Assembly (NCBI RefSeq): GCF_009758125.1
Contig: NZ_WRXO01000003.1
Location: forward strand, 434,001 to 498,000
Length of the DNA stretch: 64,000 bases
DNA from: Chitinophaga oryziterrae
GTDB lineage: Bacteria; Bacteroidota; Bacteroidia; Chitinophagales; Chitinophagaceae
Direction of reading: 5' to 3'
Part shown: positions 9,759 through 17,864 of the stretch, in pieces
Layout of the letters: every line of letters begins with the position of its first letter
How positions within the stretch are numbered: position 1 is the stretch's first letter
The notes under the pieces: model-generated
Seen by the model: only the letters and a program-made list of their open reading frames with translations
Database searches by the model: none
What the model was told of the DNA's origin: nothing
Translations under genes and position numbers: made by a program

Positions 9759-10871
9759 TTATAAAGAAGTACAGGTATTACCGGATAGCGTTGCCCCGGC
9801 ACCATTTGATGCCGTTACGGTAGATTTAACGCTGGAAGCACTCAGTACTGAAATACTGTAAGGAGGCGTAAAGGCTGTAACTCCGTTGCCAGATGTATTT
9901 CCTGTTACACTTGTGAATGTATTATTAGTAAGCTGAACTGCCGTGGAAGTTTTGGACATTAAATCAACCGGCGTCTTAACATTTTCGAAAACGTTCGATG
10001 CTATTAACAGATTCGCCTCAAAACCGGCCTGAACACAAGAATTACTTGTTGTACTATTAAAGTAATTGTTCACTATATGTACTTTGCCAAATCTTACCCT
10101 TGGCATCCTGGCTACGCAACCTTGTGCCCACCAGCAACGCGCAAATGTAATATTAAGGTGACCTCTGTCGGCTGTTGCACCATCACTTGATCCGATTAAA
10201 TTTGAAAAACGATGGTCATCGGAACCGCCGGAACCACCCGCTTTGGGAGGTTTTAAATACGTAAACTTGCAATAGGAAACTGTGATATAATCAGAGGTGT
10301 TTTTGATATCGAAATTCCCGTCAACACCATCCCTGAACTCGCAATGATCAACCCATACATTATTGGAGGCATCTAATGTTGCGTTATCCCAACCATCGAC
10401 ATCATATGCACCCGGTCCTTCAAAAATAAGATTACGGAGAATGATATTATTGCATCGTTTTACGTAGATAATACCTGAGTTGTCCTTGGTTTGATCTGCA
10501 GAAACCAGTTTCGCTCCGGACGAACCAAAGATTGTTTTTCCTGTTTGGTCCTGGAAAGAAATTCTTCCTCCTGAAGGTATTGTGATGGTACCATTTACCT
10601 GTATTACCTTAACACTGGTATTTTGTATGGCGGCTTTTAAGGTGGCATAAGTTGTGACAACGGTGGGAGTGGCTGTACCGCCACCTGTTGTACCTCCGTT
10701 TTGAGATGCCCATCCTTGTGCAGAACAGGTCGCTGCTGCTGCCTGTAACTGTGCAGATGCCGTTGTCAGAGACAATGTATCGTTGTTTTCTCCCTGGCTC
10801 TTCTTGCAGCTTAAGGAAATAAACGTCATCGCCAGAATTATGGCTAAAGAACTGAAATAGGTTGTTTTCAT
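9759..10871 (-). CDS. Pectate lyase family 1 (PL1), lipoprotein
   Basis: Cleaves polygalacturonate by beta-elimination, normally Ca-dependent, at the cell surface or in the periplasm. The N-terminus has a lipoprotein signal with Cys22 (ISLSCKK). After a Ser/Thr/Gly-rich linker the sequence follows the parallel beta-helix of PL1: NNIILRNLIF, WVDHCEF, GNFDIKN-SDYITVSYC, then RMPRVRFGKVHIVNNYF, where the RxPR segment carries the catalytic arginine of the family. At 370 aa it is complete. Linkage to pectic carbohydrate is supported by the arabinose-type PUL about 28 kb away, but the two are not adjacent. Clear family call. Confidence 0.94.
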   Translation of the reverse strand: MKTTYFSSLAIILAMTFISLSCKKSQGENNDTLSLTTASAQLQAAAATCSAQGWASQNGGTTGGGTATPTVVTTYATLKAAIQNTSVKVIQVNGTITIPSGGRISFQDQTGKTIFGSSGAKLVSADQTKDNSGIIYVKRCNNIILRNLIFEGPGAYDVDGWDNATLDASNNVWVDHCEFRDGVDGNFDIKNTSDYITVSYCKFTYLKPPKAGGSGGSDDHRFSNLIGSSDGATADRGHLNITFARCWWAQGCVARMPRVRFGKVHIVNNYFNSTTSNSCVQAGFEANLLIASNVFENVKTPVDLMSKTSTAVQLTNNTFTSVTGNTSGNGVTAFTPPYSISVLSASSVKSTVTASNGAGATLSGNTCTSL

Positions 10872-11113
10872 TTTAATGTTTTTTCACGTTATGGAATTCT
10901 GTTAATTAAGGGGGCTTTAACTGGGTTCAGATGCTTCAATAGTGTTAAGCAATTTTTCTTGTTCAAAGTATAAAACATAAATCAGAAAACCCCTGAATCA
11001 GCTGAAAATATTAACGCAATCGATGCCGGTCACAGAAACCCGGCTCATACTTTTATTCTATCTCTGCTGGATAGATATTTCAGGTATATAATTGCCTGAA
11101 TTTATTTCAAAAG

Positions 11114-11800
11114 CTAACGGTGCAGGTTCTCCGGCACTTTAGTCAGCATGAGGGATACCGTATCTTTATCACAGACCATCTTCCATTGCATGTGCCCTGC
11201 AGCCGGCATTGTAACAGCAGCATACAATGTGTCTGTTGCTGATGCCGGGGAGTGCAATACGAATCGGATGGTTTGTTGCTGTTCTGTGTATATATATTTG
11301 CCCGCCATAGCTCTTGCTGATTCTACCACGTATGGATTTGGACTGAACGTTGCCCGTCCGTAATCTTCGAGGTAGATATTTTTCCAGGATAGACTATCCT
11401 TCAGCCAGTCATTCACTTTCGCCGTATCGTTATTCCTGACCAATTGATCGACCCTCCACTTACCGGTCAGTTCGGAGGGAGCTTTCGTTGTAGTCACGTA
11501 GTAGATAAAGCCAAATGCGTAGACAGCCAGAGCGAGGCGAAGTAAATTCTTTATTCCGCCCAAACGAATAGCCGGCAAAGCCGGCCGGACCCGAATAAAA
11601 AATTCTTTCAGGGCACTCCATTGAAGTAGCAGTAAATAAGAAAGACCGAGGGTAAACAAGATGGCATTCAGGAGTGCGCCGGCAGGGATTGAATAAAAGA
11701 TATCGATCAGCACAATGTTCACCATAACGGGAAGTAAAAGGAGTACCCCAAAAACAGCGGTCCTCCTGAATAATAGCAAGGTAGATCCGGCGATCTGAAT
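11114..11800 (-). pseudogene. 5'-truncated DoxX-like membrane protein gene
   Basis: The reading frame continues upstream to an in-frame TGA at 11801-11803 with no ATG; the first residues read IQIAGSTLLLFRRTAVFG. That FRRT segment followed by hydrophobic helices matches the middle of Bacteroidota DoxX-like proteins, which normally have further N-terminal helices. After the membrane part there is a soluble tail (KWRVDQL...) of the kind seen at the end of this family. The first TTG (11779) could start a 221-aa product, but the missing N-terminus points to a remnant. It faces away from the carbonic anhydrase remnant, which is truncated in the same way about 70 bp further on. Family call from remembered motifs, moderate confidence. 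Confidence 0.6.
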
Positions 11801-11872
11801 TCAGGCAATTCCCCAAGTAAACGAGAGCATCAATTTTGTATTAACATTAAAATAGAACAGTGAAAAATTTAA

Positions 11873-12457
11873 CCGCATCAATGTAATAAAAGGTTCGTAG
11901 AGAACAAATCTATCCGTCCCAGGCAGGATGCACAAACGATTAAAAAATTAGGGTTTGGTCAGAAGCCTTTTGCAACTATCGTCAGTTGTTCCGATTCCAG
12001 AGTTCCTAATGAATTGATCTTTGACCAGGGGCTGGGGGATTTATTTATTATCAGAACGGCGGGACAAGTATCATCTGCAGCGTCTTATGGAAGCATGGAG
12101 TATGCGGTGTTAAAATTGTATACCAGGTTAATCGTTGTTTTAGGCCATACCGACTGTGGTGCTGTGGCTGCGGCCGTACAGAGACCGGAAGACGTACCTG
12201 GCCATATTGTTACGTTAATTAATGAAATTAAACCAGCTGTAGCCAAATGTGCCAACATGCCCGGAGATCCTGTGAATAACGCTGTAAGACAGAATGTGAT
12301 TGACCAGGTAAGTGCACTCAGGGATTTAGACCCCATTTTACAGAAAAAATATGTAAAAGGTGAAATCCTGATTGTAGGTGCTGTTTATAATATTCATACC
12401 GGGAAAGTAGAATTCCTGGATGAAACTATGCAAGATCTTCCTGAGAAAACCAAATAG
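11873..12457 (+). pseudogene. 5'-truncated beta-carbonic anhydrase gene
   Basis: Beta-carbonic anhydrases hydrate CO2 with a zinc held by Cys-His-Cys. All metal motifs survive: CSDSR (Cys codon 11987-11989) and GHTDCGA. The frame opens at a TAA (11870-11872) and enters directly at CNKRFVENKSIRPRQD, which is the middle of the family's N-terminal helix region. There is no ATG, GTG or TTG start before the CSDSR motif, so the N-terminal segment and promoter are missing. A TTG at 12014 would delete the first Cys ligand. The last part (VGAVYNIHTGKVEFL) is intact. Most likely non-functional through loss of its 5' end. Confidence 0.8.
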
Positions 12458-12475
12458 CCTTAACGGATTGCTGAT

Positions 12476-12503
12476 GGAGGTTCGAATCCCTCTTGGCCCG
12501 CCA
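12476..12503 (+). other. 3' fragment of a tRNA gene (likely attachment-site remnant)
   Basis: GGAGG-TTCGAAT-CCCTC has the T-arm layout with one mismatched stem pair, and is followed by TTGGCCC, G and CCA, i.e. an acceptor 3' strand with discriminator and encoded CCA. No matching 5' half (expected to begin GGGCCAA) precedes it; upstream is the end of the carbonic anhydrase gene. tRNA 3' ends are the usual attachment sites of tyrosine-recombinase elements, and an integrase fragment lies 120 bp downstream. The attachment-site role is inference. Confidence 0.65.
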
Positions 12504-12621
12504 AGTGAATGAACAGAACGTAACAAAGCGTTTATTCCTTCAAAAAATATCTTAAGAAGCGTTGACGACTTGATCCAAAAGCACAATAATCCGACATTTA
12601 TTAACCTTAGAATGTTGTATT

Positions 12622-12927
12622 ATGTTAGAAAGCAGCTTTGGATTAACCTTCTTTTTGAAGGTCCCCAAAAAACCAAAAAAAATGAGGTTTATCTACTTCA
12701 GAGTTACAGTAGACGGTATTCCAAAAGAAACATCCACAAAAAGAAAATGGGATATAGAAAGATGGAACCAGGAAACCGGAAGGGCAATTGGCACTAAAGA
12801 GGATGCCAGAAGTATTAACAATTTCTTAGAATCACTAAGCAATAAAATTGCAAACGCCAAAACCGACCTAATTTCAAATGATATAACAGTTACTACTGAA
12901 AGGGTATCCTCTAAAAATAAACCATAA
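12622..12927 (+). pseudogene. N-terminal fragment of a tyrosine recombinase (integrase)
   Basis: The 101-aa frame matches the arm-DNA-binding start of Bacteroidota tyrosine recombinases: LTFFLKVPKKPKK, then YFRVTVDGIPKE, STKRKWD, WNQETGRAIGTKEDA and an INNFLESL helix. Full-length members run to about 400 aa with a C-terminal R-H-R-Y catalytic domain. Here the frame stops at 12927 and no catalytic segment follows; the next gene is an unrelated hydrolase on the other strand. A decayed integrase beside a tRNA 3' end indicates an old mobile-element border. Confidence 0.8.
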
Positions 12928-12957
12928 ATTTTTCAGCTATTCAGATTCAGCAGCTAA

Positions 12958-13842
12958 TTAAATCGCTTTTAACAAAAATTCAGCTATTTCAGGATTTAAC
13001 CTATCTAAAAAATCTTGCCTGTTAAATCCTGGCGGGTCTTGTGATGGTGGCAGTGCCGCACTTTTTAGTTCATTCGGATATACACTCATAAATGAGAAAT
13101 GCCCGGCATTTTCAACTTCCCTGTATATGATCTGCTTGGTATTATTAATACCTTCCATCACAATATAAGCATGAGGCATCTTCGGCGTGAAAGTGTCAAG
13201 CACTGCTGTATACATCAAAATAGGAATATCAATATCACTTAAAGCACCTTTTTCGCGAAACCAAACTGTGGCAGGTGCCAGCAAAATGATACTTTTTACA
13301 CGTGGATCTTTAGCTAAAATCAAAGGTCTGGCATCCGCAGCTTCCTGTGGCAACGGCGTTGGTTTACCTCCCGCCAAGGCAAGCGCAGAATAACCTCCCA
13401 TGGAATGCCCTATGAGAGAAACGGTTTCAGAAATTAAGATAGATTTAAATTCAGAGGTTTCCCAAAACCAATCGATAGCTGTTTGTAAATCAGTAGGACG
13501 ACTAATTAAGTTATCAACGGTGTCCACCAAACTATTATCAACTCGGTTGTTTCCTGGATGTTCAAGCATTCCAATGATAAATCCATTTCTGGCAAGATAC
13601 TGACCTAAGGTCCGAAATAAAAGCGGCATCGATCCACTTCCATGTGAAAAAATGACCAATGGATAATTGCCATTTTTGGGTGTCGCATCAACGGCCAGGT
13701 CCAATTGAAAAGGACCTAATTTTTCTAACTTTTCTGGTATATCAGAGGGATAGAAAATATGTAGAGGTAATTTCGTTTCTTTTGATATGCTGTCAATATT
13801 AATTTTTGTATAGCCAGCGAAGAAATAGTCAATCATTTTCAT
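12958..13842 (-). CDS. Alpha/beta hydrolase (dienelactone hydrolase/PAF-acetylhydrolase-like)
   Basis: A soluble serine hydrolase of about 294 aa. The oxyanion strand reads VIFSHGSGSM, the nucleophile elbow GHSMGGYSA (Ser near residue 147), the acid is probably the Asp in AVLDTFTP and the base the His in ENAGHFSF. I use the ATG at 13842 instead of the upstream TTG at 13857. There is no signal peptide. The closest family by layout is the lipase/PAF-acetylhydrolase-like group that acts on esters; the substrate cannot be read from sequence. Its stop lies only 31 bp from the end of the integrase remnant, so its neighbour on that side was probably replaced. Confidence 0.88.
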   Translation of the reverse strand: MKMIDYFFAGYTKINIDSISKETKLPLHIFYPSDIPEKLEKLGPFQLDLAVDATPKNGNYPLVIFSHGSGSMPLLFRTLGQYLARNGFIIGMLEHPGNNRVDNSLVDTVDNLISRPTDLQTAIDWFWETSEFKSILISETVSLIGHSMGGYSALALAGGKPTPLPQEAADARPLILAKDPRVKSIILLAPATVWFREKGALSDIDIPILMYTAVLDTFTPKMPHAYIVMEGINNTKQIIYREVENAGHFSFMSVYPNELKSAALPPSQDPPGFNRQDFLDRLNPEIAEFLLKAI

Positions 13843-13887
13843 ATATTTCAGATGCAAATTAAAACAATTTCAGTTAAGCGCTGAATT

Positions 13888-14458
13888 TCATAAAAATACT
13901 GCCCTTGATTTCGATCGTAATATATCGTCAGATTTATTTTCAAATACACTGGCTACAGGCGTCCAGATGCAGTCAATCGGTATAAAGATCATGCACCTGA
14001 TACTGGTACCTGATTTTATTCCTTGAAGGATCGCAAAAGGGGTAGTTATAGTTTCAATTTCATACGTTATTTTGAGTGCATTGTAATAAACACATTTTTC
14101 TGTTATAGGGAAATCTCCTCTCTGAATACGGAGTATTTTACGAATTTTGAGATCAGCGGTTTTAACACACGAATAATTCCTGTTCTTAATTTCATATTGA
14201 GCTGACTTTTGGGGTAAGGTTATAGATTGTTCATCGAAACGGACATGTGTGTTTTCATATATGTAGCCTGCCTTCTTTGAATAAATATAGTTTGAGTCTT
14301 TAGCTGATTTGCCATAAAAGCACATTGGAGATGTGGTGAGGAAAGTTTCTTCCGATGGCCTTCACAGATTCATTGCGAGGATCATATAGTTCACAGTATG
14401 GCATCTCTTTAGTAAATAGCATAGAAAAAAATACATACAAAATCCAGCACTTCAACAT
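13888..14458 (-). pseudogene. Frameshifted small secreted hypothetical protein
   Basis: Not a recognised family. A 145-aa frame (13888-14325, beginning MCFYGKSAKDSNY) lacks a good start. In the neighbouring frame an ATG at 14458 starts MLKCWILYVFFSMLF, a hydrophobic signal-like segment, followed by EMPYCELYDPRNESVKAIG, ending at a stop at 14300-14302. The two frames overlap between about 14300 and 14365 and together would give one exported protein of about 185 aa, so one base has probably been lost or gained there. A sequencing error would look the same. Confidence 0.5.
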
Positions 14459-14597
14459 CACAGGCTGATATTTAGATAAGTAATTCTAATCGATAAGGGT
14501 AAGCCTGTAATCACCAAAATCTCTGAAAAAGTTTGATAGCGATCTAGGGCCTCGTTAAATCTTTTTTTCAAGCTGTTTTTATTGACTTTTGAAACAG

Positions 14598-14903
14598 ATG
14601 GCTACGGGTACACTTGCAGACATCGGCCAGAAACTGTCCAACTACAGTAACGTCTATCTTTTTGAACCAGATATCTCAAACCTCACGGAAAGCTTGATCA
14701 CAAATGGGTTTCGTGATACGGTTGCCAAAGGATATGTACTATATGATTTCAGGCTCGACAACCTCGAAAACGGCATCGAAGATAAGACATGTTCATTTGG
14801 ATTATTGATCAATGGACTCTCCAGGTATAGTGCTGAATTCAAATCTGGTATAACTGATCGGCATGTCTATACCGGAGGAGGGGTGCGGTCATCCATATTT
14901 TAG
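14598..14903 (+). CDS. Small hypothetical protein
   Basis: A 101-aa frame starting at ATG 14598 (MATGTLADIGQKL). No motif, signal peptide or membrane segment is visible; the composition is ordinary for a soluble protein (LADIGQKL, DISNLTESLI, YVLYDFRLDNL). It could be a real small gene or the surviving end of a longer one, since this region is full of remnants. A hairpin terminator lies about 55 bp after its stop, which slightly favours a transcribed gene. Function unknown. Confidence 0.4.
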   Translation: MATGTLADIGQKLSNYSNVYLFEPDISNLTESLITNGFRDTVAKGYVLYDFRLDNLENGIEDKTCSFGLLINGLSRYSAEFKSGITDRHVYTGGGVRSSIF

Positions 14904-14956
14904 AATTTCTCCGTATGCCGAAGTAATATTTTAAGCTAACAGGTTGGAAAACAAAG

Positions 14957-14989
14957 AACGTTAAAGACCTCCTTAGAGGCTTTAACGTT
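14957..14989. terminator. Hairpin between converging genes
   Basis: AACGTTAAAGACCT pairs with AGGCTTTAACGTT with a single bulged A and a short loop (CCTTAG). It lies between a plus-strand gene ending at 14903 and the minus-strand EthD gene ending at 15026, and could end transcription from both. Confidence 0.65.
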
Positions 14990-15025
14990 TGAATTCGTTG
15001 CTTTAACAATTTGTAGTTCCGTTTT

Positions 15026-15364
15026 TTAGGCTTTAATTATTGTCTCATTAGTTACCATTATTACAACATTGGCGATATCAAAAAAGTTAATATGGTCGGG
15101 ATTTACTTTGTTCAAAAAGTTTTCGCTCGAAAAGAATTGTTGATAATCGTCAAATGAATCAAAATATATATCTGTCATACCATCATATATAGGTGCGGGA
15201 AACCCCGGTGCTTCTACCGGATGACTTACAACATACCTGCGTACGTATTGCTTCGTCTCCGGTATGGAAGCGAATAAAGGAGCATGTTTATTTTTGTGAT
15301 AATCCACAAATTGTTCAAAGCTCATCTCAGGAACTCTTCTAATTAAAAATGAAAACTTAATCAT
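15026..15364 (-). CDS. EthD-domain protein
   Basis: A 112-aa ferredoxin-like alpha/beta-barrel protein of the EthD family (small stand-alone members are often linked to degradation or quinone-type oxidative chemistry). The sequence opens MIKFSFLIRRVPEMSFEQF with a following YHKNKHAPLF segment, where the family's conserved His lies, and ends with the dimerisation strand IANVVIMVTNE. It is divergent from an HxlR regulator starting 100 bp away, the usual layout of a regulator with its target. The actual substrate is unknown. Confidence 0.85.
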   Translation of the reverse strand: MIKFSFLIRRVPEMSFEQFVDYHKNKHAPLFASIPETKQYVRRYVVSHPVEAPGFPAPIYDGMTDIYFDSFDDYQQFFSSENFLNKVNPDHINFFDIANVVIMVTNETIIKA

Positions 15365-15463
15365 ATCTTTATTTATTTACATCAAAACTATTTCAAATTA
15401 TGCCTTCGGGCAAGTACGCATAAATTAATCCCTATAAGGGTTGAGGCACTATACATATCGAAT

Positions 15464-15814
15464 ATGAAATATGAGAAGAAAATTCCGCTTCGGAAAGACT
15501 GCGGGCTTCATTTATTCAAAGAATTATTGAACGGAAAATGGAAGCTCATGTTGATTTACTATATATCAACAGGACTTAAAAGACCGGGGGAATTACAACG
15601 AAAAATTTGCACCGCGGATAGGCGTGTTCTGGCTAATCAACTGAATGAATTGGTATTGCACGGTTTTGTCAGTAAAGTCATTTTCGATACCAAAGTTCCT
15701 AAAGTAGAATATGAACTTACAGATTTAGGGAAAAGTTTACTTCCTATCATTTTAAATTTGGAGGCATGGGGTGAAAACAACAGGGCCGTGCTGGAAAAAG
15801 CTCTTCCGGTGTGA
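15464..15814 (+). CDS. HxlR-family transcriptional regulator
   Basis: A 116-aa winged-helix regulator of the HxlR/MarR-like group. It shows the Cys-containing N-terminus (KDCGLHLFKELL), the GKWKLMLIYYI helix, the recognition region (DRRVLANQLNEL) and the wing (VPKVEYELTDLG). HxlR proteins commonly sense electrophiles or redox state and control a divergently placed gene, here the EthD gene 100 bp upstream. On the opposite strand a truncated P-loop gene runs through its whole 3' half. Confidence 0.9.
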   Translation: MKYEKKIPLRKDCGLHLFKELLNGKWKLMLIYYISTGLKRPGELQRKICTADRRVLANQLNELVLHGFVSKVIFDTKVPKVEYELTDLGKSLLPIILNLEAWGENNRAVLEKALPV

Positions 15815-16521
15815 GTTAAAACCTTTAACGAAAAGGTTGCCACGATCACAATACTGTTGAAGAACTCCAACCAGGTAGCATAATTTTGAAATAATTCCTT
15901 TACCTCATTTAAACTAGTCAATCCACAATTACCTAAATCCAGTGTTGGACCCTCTGTTTCTAAATTGAGCCTTATAAGTTCTTTTGCGTGTTTAAGCGCA
16001 TGCGGATAGGAGTTTATTATTATTTGCCTCAAGATATTTCCTGTCTGAAAAAAGTTTTCGTATTCACGATAATGAAAATCATAAATTGGTATAAAATATT
16101 CTACAAATGGGATAATCTTTTTTAAATAACTAAAATTAAATTTCCTATTCAATTCATAAGGTCTAAGTAAAGGTGTTGCGATAATAATTAATGCCTTATT
16201 GGATAAAGATTTCAATTGCTCAATATCTTTTTGTGGAATAGAAAGATCTAGTTTGTGTTCGTACTCATTTGTGATATAAAAAATGATATTTTTTGCTTCC
16301 GTCGATTCAAAAGGAATGAATGTAAATTCAGAATTTCTATATTCCTTTATCTCAACTTCTATTTGAATATTTTCTGTTCGGATGATCCAGTCATAACCAT
16401 TGAATTTGTCCATAGAAGACTTTCTCTCAAAATGGATAAGTTCTTCCAAGGTTCTTCTGAAAAATGATTTTCCTACTCCTGGATTTCCTTGTATATATAA
16501 ATTACATTTCAAAGCCTCCAT
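15637..16521 (-). pseudogene. 3'-truncated P-loop GTPase/LRR-type protein
   Basis: The N-terminus has a Walker A/G1 loop (GNPGVGKS, residues 12-19), followed by alternating strands and helices of a P-loop NTPase. At residues about 193-207 a leucine-rich-repeat start appears (LDLGNCGLTSLNEVKEL). From about residue 225 (base 15850) the frame becomes an antisense reading of the HxlR gene and loses protein-like character. So the true coding sequence appears to be cut at about 15850, with the LRR array and anything beyond it lost. Full-length relatives would be large Roco-like or NTPase-LRR proteins. Even if translated, the last 70 residues are accidental. Confidence 0.6.
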
Positions 16522-17366
16522 AGATTATTATAATTGTTTTACTGATCGCTTCTGTTTTTTACGGACTACACAAACACCCCGGCAAACGCAATCCCAATTT
16601 TGTATTATTTGCAATACTGTACTTTGTAAAAATACAAATTAAATGCATCGCTATTTTCAAAGTTTGACACGATTTTCAGGTGGTATGCAATGAGTTTGAT
16701 ACTATAATGGCAGACGAAGAATCGCGACAATTCGCTTTGGAAATGCTACCTGTTTGCTAGCTTGTATTTGAAGAATATAAGCTAACGGATGACTTCTATT
16801 ATAGCACTGCGTATGACCTGCTCTATACAGAAGCATTTAATTAATTAACCTTGTCTATACGCGTAAATGTTTTGCCTTGCTCAATTTCCTAGGTATAGAT
16901 GTAATCGTAGTCAGCAGTAAGCTTTTTACTAAATATCAGCGGATATCAAGCTGAAAGTGAGTTTGCCTTTAATTGGAAAACAAGGGTAAATATGTAAGAA
17001 TTTCGTCCTCTTTTATTGAATAAGAGTAAAAATTGCCCTCGTTTAGAATTTAGGAGGTAATGCAACAGACGGAAACGATACAATTGTCAATAGCATTTCT
17101 AATGATTTTATTTACTAATAAATATATAAATACTATATAAATCTTCTTTAAACAGGTTCGAAACTTGCCCCTTACAGCCCGCATTTTATCGCAAAGCCTT
17201 CAAGTCATAGAGCTTGAAGGCTTTTTTAGTTTGAACATTTTTTCATTATGTTACGAGGATTTATATAACTACCTTATTTCCAAATGTTAAGGAGGTTCGA
17301 ATTCCCGGTGAACCTAATACAGAGAAAGCTTACTTCTGGGCAAGCGTCGCAGAAAATCGTTTACCA
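16522..17366. other. Gap with gene remnants and a T-arm-like repeat
   Basis: There is no convincing intact gene in these 845 bases. At 16668-16844 a plus-strand frame reads ...MADEESRQFALEML, then an in-frame TAG (16758-16760), then LVFEEYKLTDDFYY to a TAA at 16842-16844. It looks like an eroded coding sequence. At 17153-17227 there is a T-arm-like motif plus terminator hairpin (listed separately), and at 17291-17298 another GGTTCGAA. The rest is AT-rich with nothing I can name. Confidence 0.45.
17153..17227 (+). repeat. tRNA-3'-end-like motif with terminator hairpin
   Basis: ACAGG-TTCGAAA-CTTGC at 17152-17168 pairs in four of five T-stem positions, and is followed by CCCTTACAGCCCGCA. About 11 bases later comes a perfect 11-bp hairpin (AAGCCTTCAAG 17194-17204, CTTGAAGGCTT 17213-17223) ending in a T run. 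The same arrangement recurs at several places between 12 and 33 kb. Confidence 0.6.
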
Positions 17367-17852
17367 TTAGAGTTTATGTCTTAGACAAAATAGCTTCCAT
17401 CTTATCAGCCAAAGTTTGCGCTCCCAGTTAATATCAAACTTTTCATTCTTATTTAATAGCCATGCAGGTATTGCTACTTTGCTATGAATCATTGGTGGAC
17501 TGTCTGTAACTTTTTGTCTGTAATCCTTGTCAAGTGATGATTTCTGATAGTAACGAATGTCAATTACTGTCAAATCTTTACTTGACTTATAAATATAGAG
17601 GTTAATGTCATATAAATTTTTGTAAAGGGTTTGGAGGATCGGTATGACTTGCTGAAATAGTAATGGCGTTTTCTTATCATTTTCCTTTTTCAACAACATT
17701 CTTTGGTCATTAAAACTTCTATTACTGTCTTTGATTTCTGTCAGAATGAACTTACAATTATTCGATATTTTGTTCCAAGACATCCCTCTCGCCATATTTA
17801 ACAATTCGGGAATTGCTTCTTGTATTTCTTGTTGGAGACTATCCGAGGTCAT
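17367..17852 (-). CDS. Hypothetical protein, C-terminus probably frameshifted
   Basis: About 161 aa from ATG 17852 (the frame can be extended two codons to a TTG). No named family. It has a helical N-terminal half (IQEAIPELLNMARG) and a strand-rich core (DLTVIDIRYYQKSS). The C-terminus reads INWERKLWLIRWKL, whereas the adjacent frame gives TLADKMEAILSKT and a stop at 17374-17376, a much more natural continuation after NWER. A one-base deletion near 17405 is therefore likely. It lies 12 bp downstream of the next gene on the same strand, probably as a two-gene operon. Confidence 0.55.
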   Translation of the reverse strand: MTSDSLQQEIQEAIPELLNMARGMSWNKISNNCKFILTEIKDSNRSFNDQRMLLKKENDKKTPLLFQQVIPILQTLYKNLYDINLYIYKSSKDLTVIDIRYYQKSSLDKDYRQKVTDSPPMIHSKVAIPAWLLNKNEKFDINWERKLWLIRWKLFCLRHKL

Positions 17853-17864
17853 ATGCAATTACAT

